From Nitrospirales bacterium (GTDB lineage: Bacteria > Nitrospirota > Nitrospiria > Nitrospirales > UBA8639): DNA of 64,000 nt. The notes beneath the pieces were generated by a model. That model was not told where the DNA came from. It made no database searches and worked only from the letters and a program-made list of their open reading frames with translations. Position numbers and translations under genes: made by a program. The stretch covers positions 1 to 64,000 of the forward strand of contig JAJDBM010000036.1 in NCBI GenBank assembly GCA_029261355.1. The letters run 5' to 3'. Below, piece by piece: positions 6,969 through 15,817 of the stretch (positions within the stretch are counted from its first letter, which is position 1; the number at the start of each line of letters is the position of its first letter).

Positions 6969-9900
6969 CACATTTTCTCCCAGGGTTTCTGACGTCCTCT
7001 TCGAACCCCCAAATACAGAAGGATGGACACAAGAGGAACAAAGAGCCAGAGATGCGGTACCACATCTTCCATCACACTGCTTGTCGAAACAGATTGAACG
7101 TCAGAATTGCTCTCTGAAACTTCGTCAACAGCTATTTCAGCAATTGTGGTCACGGACGCTTCCTGAGCAGGATCCGCCAGACGTTCACGTGATAACACCG
7201 CTTGTAATCCTTGCCATTGCGCTGTATCGATATGACCTGCGAGCCAGTCAAAGAGTGGATGATCAGGTCGAGTATGCCCACTACCTGGCAGACCATGTTG
7301 AATAAGTAAATCAGCCAATTCCCCACTCAATTCTTTCAAGGTCTTGTCGTCTGCTTCCCAAAATCCTTTTTGGGCAGCCACAAGCATCACGGCCAACATA
7401 TTGGTTTTGACATGAACATTTTGACCTTCTTCAAGAAACTCATCCAGACCAAGTTCATAACGATCATCAAGATACACTGACTTGACTTCATCCCACACCG
7501 CACTCGTAATAATCTCGGGATTCGTCACTTGCCAGCCCCATAGATACTCAAGGAATTCACTCCCCATCGTCCGCGCTCCAGCATAATCGTGCTCCATGAG
7601 CGGTCGTAACCAAGCAGGATTCAGAAACTGTCCACGAAGCTCTGTCATTAAGGCCTCGTCTAAATTCACCAGCTTTGATTGCTTCGGATCGGCGTGGCGC
7701 ACAATACGAGCATGAGGTGGCGTTCCTGTGAGACTTTCCACTGCGAGACTGAGCCCTCCAAGATAATCGAAGGCATCATTGTTATCCATAAGGCCATACA
7801 GGTTACTGGCACGACCGAGATAAGTATGTTCGATGTTCCTGACATTTTCTTGAAACCGTTCTTGCCTGCGTTGTCCACGAAAGCCAACTCCATAGGCATG
7901 TCCCATACGATTGAGATAGGACTGAGCAATCTGCGTGCGATCTTCCCAAGCCCCTGAACGTTCAACTAACTTGTTGACTCCAGCACCATACGACCCTGGC
8001 GCCGTTCCAAAGATTCGAAGACTGGCCTCTCGTCCAGCTGTTGTTACGGAAACACCAGTTGCGAGCAAGGCACGGGCTTCGTTAACCCACTGCGCAGCCA
8101 CTCGATTTTGCTGAAGACTCTCACTCCCTCCACTGGCTAACGGTCCTAAGGGCTCAAAGGCTGACTCAAGTGCGGTCACTAACGCCGGATAGTCTCGACG
8201 AATAGTCATGCTCGCACCATCAAGTGCTAACAGCACAGCTTTGTCCAACCATAAAATCTGTTCACCATAGAGGTCGCGAAACAAACCGGACGTCACAAAG
8301 ACCACATCGCGTCGCTCCCCTTTGTCCTCCAAATCTCTTCGGCGAATTGAGGTGAGTATGCCTCGGCTATTCCAAACAGGTTCAACACCCAACATATCCA
8401 ACCCAAAAGCCACCATCGCTCCTTCATCACGAACGGCATCAGAGGCCCAGAGAATGACCGCTTCTTTTCCATTCTGTGAGGCAGGCTTCTCCAAACGAGC
8501 TTTGGTCGCAAGTTCTTTACCTAGGGCAAAACCCAATCGTGTTGGTAAAAGGCTTCCGTCGAGAGCATGGAAATTTCGACCAGTTGGGAGGACTTCTGGA
8601 GTACGGATCGGATCATTGCCTTTTCCTGGTTCTACATAGCCACCAGCTAGTGCATTGAATAATGAATGCCGTTCGGCTTCAGGTGAATTGATAAGATCAA
8701 GACGCATCACGTCGTGCTTTTGGGATCTCTTCTCTTTCCCCACAATTGAAGCCACCATGGTATCGACAGCCTGACTCTTCCAATCAACACCGAAAATATG
8801 CAGACCAAGAGGCATATAGTTTTCCTGTAGCTTGGTCAGATAATGCCCCGTCTCGTGTACGAGCAGAGCATCATCGACCTCATCAAAACGTATTCCTCTA
8901 ATACTCAACTCATCCGCCATGCTGATGGCAAGCTCATCTCGTAGATTGAGAGCTTCAATGCGTTCGCGAATTGCCGTCACTGCTCGGATACGTGCAGATG
9001 AGGCAGAATCAGGATCTGCTGCCTCGAAACTTTCAACAAGTTGTCGCAGACCGAGCAGGTCATCATAAAGTTCCGTTGTACTTAAAGGTGGAGTTAAATG
9101 ACTGAGCATGACAGCAAGTCCACGACGTTTGGCCTGAATGCCCTCTCCAACTCCATCAACGATATAGGGATAAATCCCTGGTGTTTCACCTGCGATATGC
9201 CAAGAATAATCTAGTGGCCCAACTCCCGTACCATGCCGTGGAAGAAATTCGTACGTCGAATGGCGTCCTAAATGAATCAACGCGTCGGCCTGAAACTCTT
9301 CACGCAACCAAAAATAGAAAGCCATGTATTGATGTGTTGGGGGAAAGGTGGTATTGGCATGGAGAAGTTCTTCATTGAGTTCCCAACCTCGTGGAGGTTG
9401 AGGACCAATGAACACATTTCCGAAACGAATGCCGGGAATCACAAATTGTGAGTCATGAACCATGACTCGCCCTGGTACTTCACCCCACCCACCTATGCCC
9501 TCTATCGATGTCTCACGAACAGCCCGATTCAAAGCCGTGGCCATACTCCAGTCTGTTCCACCGTTGATAAGAAGACGATACTGTTGCTCCAGCTGTTCTA
9601 AGAGGTCCTTTGCTCGGTCACGGCTAGGATGATCCGCACCATCAAGAACAAAGCGCACATTCCCCATCACCGTCTCCAGAATTCTGAGTGCGAGAGTGCC
9701 TTCACTTGCGGCAATCGCCACTCGCAAACTTTCGTGAAGATACCCTAACGGTCCGTGTTTCATTTCGGATTGCAATTGAGGCGGTAGGTTTTTGAACCAT
9801 AGGTCATACGTCGCTGCAGTTACTGTAGTTACGACCTTCGACATTCGCTGCAAGGCTTCCGCATGCTCAGGTAGATTCACACCCTGTTCTTGAATCCGAT

Positions 9901-11323
9901 CCAAAAGAGCTTGCGGGTTAAGTGGGAGCTCACCTGTGTCATAACCTAGAGCCTTCATCTGTGTCAGCAGATGCCAGAGACTTGCCGGCACATCAAGGTT
10001 GTCTGCGCCAATGTTATGTCGTCCTGGTGGATGGTTGTAATACACGATCGCAACATGTTTATCGGCATTCGATGTCGCCCTCAGGCGATACCAGTGACTG
10101 ATTCGCTTGATCATCCGATCTGCTTGATCGAGAACTGGCTGAGTAATACTCATCTGAAGTCCAGTTAACGGATGCGTCCAAGACTTCGCGGCTGTGGCGA
10201 GGACAAGAGGTTGACTCAGCCCTTGAATTTCAGGCATCGCAATGCGGTAATGAACGGAGTTCCAGGGAAGACCTTCTTCTGACAACATCCATTGATCATG
10301 TGAACGATCTGTGAGCCGCAATCCTTTCAAAACAGGGACGTTGAGACGCGACAGGACTTGAGTGGCCAGTTCACGCCCCTCCCCACCACCAAGCACAAAA
10401 TCTTGAAGCGAGATAACCGCGGCCAATGGGGCTCTTTCACTCAAGCCTTCGATGACCTTCAAGGCCTCGACGCTACTTTCCCCCCACAAGGCGAAGAGAG
10501 CAAGACAGTCAAATGCATCGCTCCGAGCGGATTTACATAATTGATTGATAAGGTCAATATTTCCCTTACTATCACCTCGGTCATGATCAATAATCGCAAT
10601 CCATGGTTTATCTGTCGTAAGCAAAATTTTATCGTTAGAGATAATGGTTTCGTGTTGATACATCCGAACGTTGTCTCGGGGAAGCAATGAAGCGAGTTCT
10701 ATTTCAACTCCGAAAGTCCGAAACATGAGCCCAATCAAGCTCGCAAGATTTTTTTGCCCACGAGCTTGCCAGTAAGCTTTAGCAAGAATCCAAGCCTTCT
10801 GACGTGGAAACGTTTGGGAACGTTCCTTGACCCAATCCAAGGGACTCTGACTATTTAGAGGAGACAGTCCAATGGCTTTGACCTGTTCGGCATTCAGATC
10901 AGCAAAGAGTGGCCCAGCTTGATCACGAGATTGCGTGACCAGTGCCGGAGTTGAATTGATGGCCAATACAGGCTTTGAAGGATGACGACTGAGAACATGT
11001 TCTAGTCGGACTGCCGCATCACCAAACATCGCGACCGCTAAGATCACATCACTTTGATCAACGAGCTGCTTCACCGCACCATCGCTCATCGTAGAAAATT
11101 GTGTACTTGAGCGAAAGATCAACTGATGATTCGAATGACGATCGTGAAAATAATCTGCACCAGCAGCTAGATCGACAGCCGAACGGTCTGAAACAATCGC
11201 AAGTAACTTCTCTGCATGACTGATGGAGGGTGAAATCAAATGGAGGAAAAGAATGACGCAAGCTGCAACGATGAGCATAGCTCGGCGAGAGAACACAGAC
11301 AGACTCTCTTCATATGATGTCAT
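6968..11323 (-). CDS. exported, membrane-anchored CobN-like chelatase
   Basis: This 1,451-residue protein belongs to the CobN / magnesium-chelatase H family, whose cytoplasmic members insert metal into tetrapyrroles. Family motifs include YYNHPPGRHNIGADNLD (about residue 425), GRHSTYEFLPRHGTG (about 690), GEGIQAKRRGLAVMLSHLTP (about 725) and FGTAPGSYGAGVNKL (about 1120). Unlike classical CobN it starts with a signal peptide (ISPSISHAEKLL, cleavage about residue 37). It ends with a transmembrane helix (LWLFVPLVSILLYLGV) followed by RRGRQK, so the large domain should lie in the periplasm. No CobS or CobT ATPase subunits are in the window. It overlaps cobB by four bases and is followed by ExbB- and ExbD-like genes. 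The nearest described relatives I recall are the HmuS-type proteins of Bacteroidota haem-uptake loci; here the context is cobalamin. Metal removal from, or insertion into, a corrinoid is possible but unproven. Confidence 0.85.
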   Translation of the reverse strand: MTSYEESLSVFSRRAMLIVAACVILFLHLISPSISHAEKLLAIVSDRSAVDLAAGADYFHDRHSNHQLIFRSSTQFSTMSDGAVKQLVDQSDVILAVAMFGDAAVRLEHVLSRHPSKPVLAINSTPALVTQSRDQAGPLFADLNAEQVKAIGLSPLNSQSPLDWVKERSQTFPRQKAWILAKAYWQARGQKNLASLIGLMFRTFGVEIELASLLPRDNVRMYQHETIISNDKILLTTDKPWIAIIDHDRGDSKGNIDLINQLCKSARSDAFDCLALFALWGESSVEALKVIEGLSERAPLAAVISLQDFVLGGGEGRELATQVLSRLNVPVLKGLRLTDRSHDQWMLSEEGLPWNSVHYRIAMPEIQGLSQPLVLATAAKSWTHPLTGLQMSITQPVLDQADRMIKRISHWYRLRATSNADKHVAIVYYNHPPGRHNIGADNLDVPASLWHLLTQMKALGYDTGELPLNPQALLDRIQEQGVNLPEHAEALQRMSKVVTTVTAATYDLWFKNLPPQLQSEMKHGPLGYLHESLRVAIAASEGTLALRILETVMGNVRFVLDGADHPSRDRAKDLLEQLEQQYRLLINGGTDWSMATALNRAVRETSIEGIGGWGEVPGRVMVHDSQFVIPGIRFGNVFIGPQPPRGWELNEELLHANTTFPPTHQYMAFYFWLREEFQADALIHLGRHSTYEFLPRHGTGVGPLDYSWHIAGETPGIYPYIVDGVGEGIQAKRRGLAVMLSHLTPPLSTTELYDDLLGLRQLVESFEAADPDSASSARIRAVTAIRERIEALNLRDELAISMADELSIRGIRFDEVDDALLVHETGHYLTKLQENYMPLGLHIFGVDWKSQAVDTMVASIVGKEKRSQKHDVMRLDLINSPEAERHSLFNALAGGYVEPGKGNDPIRTPEVLPTGRNFHALDGSLLPTRLGFALGKELATKARLEKPASQNGKEAVILWASDAVRDEGAMVAFGLDMLGVEPVWNSRGILTSIRRRDLEDKGERRDVVFVTSGLFRDLYGEQILWLDKAVLLALDGASMTIRRDYPALVTALESAFEPLGPLASGGSESLQQNRVAAQWVNEARALLATGVSVTTAGREASLRIFGTAPGSYGAGVNKLVERSGAWEDRTQIAQSYLNRMGHAYGVGFRGQRRQERFQENVRNIEHTYLGRASNLYGLMDNNDAFDYLGGLSLAVESLTGTPPHARIVRHADPKQSKLVNLDEALMTELRGQFLNPAWLRPLMEHDYAGARTMGSEFLEYLWGWQVTNPEIITSAVWDEVKSVYLDDRYELGLDEFLEEGQNVHVKTNMLAVMLVAAQKGFWEADDKTLKELSGELADLLIQHGLPGSGHTRPDHPLFDWLAGHIDTAQWQGLQAVLSRERLADPAQEASVTTIAEIAVDEVSESNSDVQSVSTSSVMEDVVPHLWLFVPLVSILLYLGVRRGRQKPWEKM

Positions 11324-12702
11324 TTTGACTGTCTGGCCAGCGCCGCCTGAATCAAGGCAACAGGCACTTGAGGATTGCTACTAAAATGGAGATGTGTATA
11401 GAAAGCCATCACATTTCCTACCATGATGCCGTCACCACCTCGATCACGCCCCTGCGAATCAGCAATACGTCCAACATATTCCAGGTCGCCAAGAGTATGC
11501 ATCTGTGAATAGTGAAATTCATGGCCACGCACGGTTATGCCTTGTTCTCCCAGAAGCCCCGAGCATGTGACCGTCAATTCTCGATACCCAAGGGTCATAC
11601 GTTTCCCAGTCATTGAGGTCTCAATGGGAATGACACCGACCATGTCATACACAGTCCCATCAAAGTCACACAATCTTTTTCCCAGGTACATCAGGCCACC
11701 ACATTCCGCATAGATTGCCCCTCCAGCGACGGCAAACTCGTGCACTGCCGATCGCATGGCTAAATTCTTCTCTAATTGTTGAGCATAGACTTCTGGGTAT
11801 CCTCCACCAAAATACAGCAAATCCACATCCGGTAATGCCGTATCATTGATGGGAGAAAACCTCATGAGTTCTGCGCCTTCAGCTTCAAGGAGGTCTAGAT
11901 TGTCACGATAGTAGAAGCAAAAAGCCGGATCATAGGCGACACCGATTTTGACTGAGGGCCTTCTTCTTTGAAGAGCATGGTTCTCCTTATTCAAATCCTC
12001 ATCCGTGAAATGACTACAGGATTGGGCAATCTGTTCAATCAGATCTAGTTCCACGGTTTCCAATACAGATTGCCCTAGCTTCTTATAGAGATCATCGTTC
12101 TTTCCCTCGATCGCCGTTTGAAGACCCAAATGACGATCGGGAATTGTGATCTCTGAATCTGGGCGAAGATATCCGACGACCTTGACATCCGTATCCTGTT
12201 CGACCGCTTCCTTTAATAATTGGTAATGGCCATCATTTTTTATCCGATTAAATAAGACCGCCTTGACCTGAAGAGCTGGATCAAATGTCGCATATCCATG
12301 GACCATCGCGGCCGCCGATCGAGCCATTCCACTACCATCAATGACTAAAAGAACAGGAATGTCTAGTTGTTTCGCTTGTTCAACGGCACTTCCACGATCA
12401 CTGATTGGAGAGCTGCCATCAAAGAGGCCCATCATACCTTCGATGATCGATAAATCTGCATCATGAGCAGCTCGTAAGAAACGCTGTCGATTAATCGCTG
12501 CCTCTAACATCCACCCATCAAGATTCAAAGATTCTCTTCCGCATGCAGCATGATGATGCCCCGGGTCAATAAAGTCTGGACCTATCTTAAACGGCTGCAC
12601 CCGACGCTCCTTAGATCGAAACGCAGCCAACAGCGCCAATGTCACCGTTGTTTTACCGACACCACTATGGGTGCCGGCAATTAAAAGACGAGGATACTTC
12701 AT
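11320..12702 (-). CDS. cobB: cobyrinate a,c-diamide synthase
   Basis: CobB (CbiA in the anaerobic pathway) amidates the a and c side chains of hydrogenobyrinate or cobyrinate using ATP and glutamine. The 460-residue protein has an N-terminal dethiobiotin-synthetase-like ATP domain with GTHSGVGKTTVTLALL, EGMMGLFDG and the FNRIKNDGHY strand. Its C-terminal type 1 glutamine amidotransferase domain has the nucleophile Cys in YAECGGLMYLG and the catalytic His in FYTHLHF. Length and motifs are normal. It follows btuB by three bases and overlaps the CobN-like gene by four bases, so all are under riboswitch B. Its presence in a transport operon hints at salvage of incomplete corrinoids or at a scattered de novo pathway. 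Confidence 0.92.
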   Translation of the reverse strand: MKYPRLLIAGTHSGVGKTTVTLALLAAFRSKERRVQPFKIGPDFIDPGHHHAACGRESLNLDGWMLEAAINRQRFLRAAHDADLSIIEGMMGLFDGSSPISDRGSAVEQAKQLDIPVLLVIDGSGMARSAAAMVHGYATFDPALQVKAVLFNRIKNDGHYQLLKEAVEQDTDVKVVGYLRPDSEITIPDRHLGLQTAIEGKNDDLYKKLGQSVLETVELDLIEQIAQSCSHFTDEDLNKENHALQRRRPSVKIGVAYDPAFCFYYRDNLDLLEAEGAELMRFSPINDTALPDVDLLYFGGGYPEVYAQQLEKNLAMRSAVHEFAVAGGAIYAECGGLMYLGKRLCDFDGTVYDMVGVIPIETSMTGKRMTLGYRELTVTCSGLLGEQGITVRGHEFHYSQMHTLGDLEYVGRIADSQGRDRGGDGIMVGNVMAFYTHLHFSSNPQVPVALIQAALARQSK

Positions 12703-12705
12703 GGA

Positions 12706-14721
12706 TTATTCATTACCCTGAGAATCAGACAAAATAGGTAGTTCAAAATTCACACGCATCCCCCCCCAAATGGACCGACCAGGGGTACCAAAAAACTTGA
12801 TTTCCTCATATTTTCTATCCGCAAGATTCTCTACACGTGTATAGACTTCGATATGGCTGTTGACTTGATACGTTGCGGCTAAATTAAAGATATAGAAGTC
12901 CGGGAGTGGTCGTTGATTCCCTGTCGTACTAAAGCGCGATCCCACATACCGAAAAGTGCCAGTCATACTGAAAGGATCGATGGGCTGATAGGTCAAAGAC
13001 GCACTCCCTTGATGAACAGGCCATCGTGCGAGGCGATTACCAGTCCTTAAGTCTCTGGTTGAGGTGTAAGTATACTGGCCATCAAAATCCAGTCTTTTCA
13101 TGAATCGCAATTCCTGAGCAAGGACGATGTTAAGACTGGCCTCCACTCCCTTCGCTCTAGCGCGCCCAATATTTTGAGCACAAAAACCGGATGGTGCAAA
13201 TGAGCCACACCCTGCAAGATCAAATGCTGACACAATCAATTGTTTATATTTTGTCCAAAAATACCCCACACTCATTTTGATGCGATTGTTAAACAGCGAT
13301 TGATCAAGTGCTACATCAAAATGCTTGCTTTTTTCTGGTTGCAGGGTTGGATTACCAAAATCCGGGAAAAAGAGTTCATTGATATCAGGTGTTCGAAAAC
13401 CTGTCGCATAGCTCGCCCGTAACTTTGTCCCTGTCTCTTTAAGTAGATAACCGCCAGTAAACCGATACGTAGTCCTATCGCCGGCCGTGTTATGGGAATC
13501 CTGACGAAATCCTCCTGTGGCAAATATTCGATCAAATAAATTGAGCTGAGCCTGAGCAAAACCTGCATGACTCGACGTAACTTTTTCAGTAAAAGTCCCT
13601 TTGTTCTTCCCTAGTTGTTCTCGAAACTGGTACCCCACAGTGACAATAACTGGCTTGCCAATATAAAAATTACTTTGTGCTTCAATTCGATTACTCTTGG
13701 TTCGAATATCCGAATTCCCAAAATCCGGTGACGTAGTCTCTACGCCGGATGTCAAACCCAGACGATTGGTTCCGGCTTGATTAATTGACCTCTCTCGGGC
13801 ATGGGAAACGGTAATTTTTCCATCCCACCAATCTGTGAAGGGCTGATGGTAACTTCCGCTGTAAATAAACTGACGGTCGGTTGATTTCTTTTTAAAACTA
13901 TCGAATGGCCCACCACTAAAGGTACTTGAATTATCAAGATCAAGATCTTGATTGATCCAACGAAATACAAATTCTAAACGACCATCACCAGGAATATTCA
14001 CTCCGACTAGAGACGACCCTTGCCAGTTACGAAGCGCGTCACGTTCTCCCGCACCACGCCGAAAATTAACCGAAGAGAATTTTGTCATATCCCAACGGGA
14101 CAACGACAGAGAAACATCGACAGGTCCAATTGCCCCAGCAATACTGCCTCCTTCACGAATAGAGTTATAAGAACCGTATTCGGAGAAGATTCTAGCGACC
14201 GGCGTGCCAGTTCCACGTTTCGTTCGTATGTCAACCACCCCTCCACTCGCATCAGAGCCCCACAACATGCTCTGTGCTCCTCGAAGAATCGTCACCGACT
14301 CAATGTTATCCGTCGTTAATGTGCCAAAATTGAATTGTCCGAGTGTCGCACTATTCACAATGGCTCCATCAATGAGAACCAGCGTTTGATCAGAGCCACC
14401 CCCTCGAATACGAAATGAGGCTGCAGTTCCCGGGCCCCCACTAGAAAATATTGCTGCACCTTGAGTAAACCCAAGTGCATTTACCAAAGTCTTGTCATTT
14501 CGACGCTGAAAGTCTTCAGCGGTAATGAGCTCCACCGCACTCGTGACATGACTAATTGGAATAGGGGTTTTGGTAGCGGTGACAATAACTGGATCTAGTT
14601 GTTGAATATCTTCGGGATCGGAATCACTCGCGGCATGCAGCGGCAATGGGAGGAATAGAAATATAAGAAAAAGCTGAAGTACAAGAACAAGAAAATGACG
14701 AAAAGACGAATAAAAATACAT
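12706..14721 (-). CDS. btuB: TonB-dependent cobalamin receptor BtuB
   Basis: This is a 671-residue outer-membrane receptor for corrinoids. After a signal peptide (LFLPLPLHAASD) come a TonB-box-like segment (DPVIVTATKTP), a plug with AAIFSSGGPGTAASFRIRGG, QTLVLIDGAIVNS, VTILRGAQSMLWGSDASGGV and IRTKRG, and a barrel with the BtuB-typical YATGFRTPDINELFFP and LQPEKSKHFDV. The C-terminus (IWGGMRVNFELPIL) is followed by a polar tail. An upstream in-frame ATG exists at 14742, but the ATG at 14721 has GGGAGG at ideal spacing. A cobalamin riboswitch sits directly upstream. A run of eight G on the coding strand (12760-12767) encodes the Trp-Gly-Gly near the C-terminus and could slip. Confidence 0.9.
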   Translation of the reverse strand: MYFYSSFRHFLVLVLQLFLIFLFLPLPLHAASDSDPEDIQQLDPVIVTATKTPIPISHVTSAVELITAEDFQRRNDKTLVNALGFTQGAAIFSSGGPGTAASFRIRGGGSDQTLVLIDGAIVNSATLGQFNFGTLTTDNIESVTILRGAQSMLWGSDASGGVVDIRTKRGTGTPVARIFSEYGSYNSIREGGSIAGAIGPVDVSLSLSRWDMTKFSSVNFRRGAGERDALRNWQGSSLVGVNIPGDGRLEFVFRWINQDLDLDNSSTFSGGPFDSFKKKSTDRQFIYSGSYHQPFTDWWDGKITVSHARERSINQAGTNRLGLTSGVETTSPDFGNSDIRTKSNRIEAQSNFYIGKPVIVTVGYQFREQLGKNKGTFTEKVTSSHAGFAQAQLNLFDRIFATGGFRQDSHNTAGDRTTYRFTGGYLLKETGTKLRASYATGFRTPDINELFFPDFGNPTLQPEKSKHFDVALDQSLFNNRIKMSVGYFWTKYKQLIVSAFDLAGCGSFAPSGFCAQNIGRARAKGVEASLNIVLAQELRFMKRLDFDGQYTYTSTRDLRTGNRLARWPVHQGSASLTYQPIDPFSMTGTFRYVGSRFSTTGNQRPLPDFYIFNLAATYQVNSHIEVYTRVENLADRKYEEIKFFGTPGRSIWGGMRVNFELPILSDSQGNE

Positions 14722-14769
14722 ACACTGACCTCCCTTTGGCACGAAGGGTGTTCTGGAATGATCTGGCAG

Positions 14770-14935
14770 TTGGATGTCCTGACTTGCGGATCACAGCTTC
14801 TCTGCGCCTTCCCATAGACAACCTGCCTACAGTGACATAATTACAGAGTGACTCCCCGCTTACAGTGGCGGCACCGTGCTGGATTTGCACCAGCTTCCCC
14901 ATTTCTCTCCCAGCGTTGTCCCTTACAGTCCCCTC
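14770..14935 (-). promoter_or_regulatory. cobalamin riboswitch B (upstream of btuB operon)
   Basis: Minus-strand reading gives GGGGAAGCTGGTGCAAATCC, then CGGTGCCGCCACTGTAAGCGG, a variable arm, and the B12 box GCAAGTCAGGACATCC at about 14772-14788. This is the textbook order for a cobalamin riboswitch. It lies between the end of btuD and the start of btuB, and about 50 bases separate the B12 box from the btuB start. No strong terminator hairpin with a U-tract is visible, so translational control of btuB is likely. The unit it controls should run through the DUF2149 gene. Confidence 0.93.
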
Positions 14936-14986
14936 TCCTTTTGTTAAATGATTAAAGAAAAATAACGAAATACAAGAGACGACTCT

Positions 14987-15817
14987 CTAAACCGGCAATG
15001 AAACTCGTGGCATTCCTGATTGAGGATGCCGATCGACTAACACTGCACACCCATACACCTGTTCTAATACATCAGGCATGATGACTTCTTCTGGAGTCCC
15101 CCTCTTTACCATCTGCCCATGATCTAAAAGCAATAACTGATCACAAGATTGACTCGCAAGATTGAGGTCATGCGAAACAAGTACGACCGTCAAGCCACGA
15201 TCTTGATTCAAGCGACGCAATATCCTAGCAATATCTAATTGATGATGAAGATCTAAGAAGGCAGTTGGCTCATCGAGCAGTAATATTTTAGGATGTTGAG
15301 CGAGTGCCCGTGCAATAATCGCTCGTTGCCGTTCACCACCTGAGACATCGGTGATCAGTCGATCGGCAAGATGCACGACATCAAGGTCTTGCATTGCACT
15401 CTGCGCAATCGCCAAATCTTCTGGATCTTCCCAATGGCAGCCACCCAAACCTGCATGATGAGGAAAGCGCCCCATAAGTACCATTTCGCCAATGGTAAAT
15501 GGAAACACTTGCTGCGTTTCCTGAGGCACAAATGCCACTATTCTCGCGATGTCTGCTTGCGAAAGCTGTTCAATATTTTGCCCAAATAGTTCAATGCTAC
15601 CTTCTTGTTTCGTAAAGACTCGAGCCAATAATTTCAACAAGGTACTTTTTCCAGAACCATTCGGACCAAGGATCCCTACGATGCTTCCAGCTTCAATTGT
15701 ATAACTCAATTCGGTTATTACCGCTTCTGGATTCTTAGCAAACCGCGATTGATAACGGTACGTCACGTTCTGCACCGATAACGCAGGAAACGTCACTGGA
15801 TATTCTTCACTGTTCAT
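14987..15817 (-). CDS. btuD: cobalamin ABC transporter ATP-binding protein BtuD
   Basis: This is a 276-residue ATPase of the FecCD/BtuCD importer class. The Walker A motif is GILGPNGSGKSTLLKLL, the Q-loop lies in AFVPQETQQ, the signature is VSGGERQRAIIARALAQ, Walker B is ILLLDEPTAFLD, and the switch His is in VVLVSHDLNLAS. Its ATG overlaps the stop of the btuC permease gene (ATGA), indicating translational coupling. With BtuF and BtuC it forms the inner-membrane uptake system that works with BtuB in the outer membrane. The assignment to cobalamin rather than iron-siderophore comes from the riboswitch at the head of the operon. Confidence 0.9.
   Translation of the reverse strand: MNSEEYPVTFPALSVQNVTYRYQSRFAKNPEAVITELSYTIEAGSIVGILGPNGSGKSTLLKLLARVFTKQEGSIELFGQNIEQLSQADIARIVAFVPQETQQVFPFTIGEMVLMGRFPHHAGLGGCHWEDPEDLAIAQSAMQDLDVVHLADRLITDVSGGERQRAIIARALAQHPKILLLDEPTAFLDLHHQLDIARILRRLNQDRGLTVVLVSHDLNLASQSCDQLLLLDHGQMVKRGTPEEVIMPDVLEQVYGCAVLVDRHPQSGMPRVSLPV

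Noticed and set aside
14624-14902. Minus-strand frame of 92 codons
   Set aside because: It covers riboswitch B and the btuB signal peptide in another frame and has no ribosome site.
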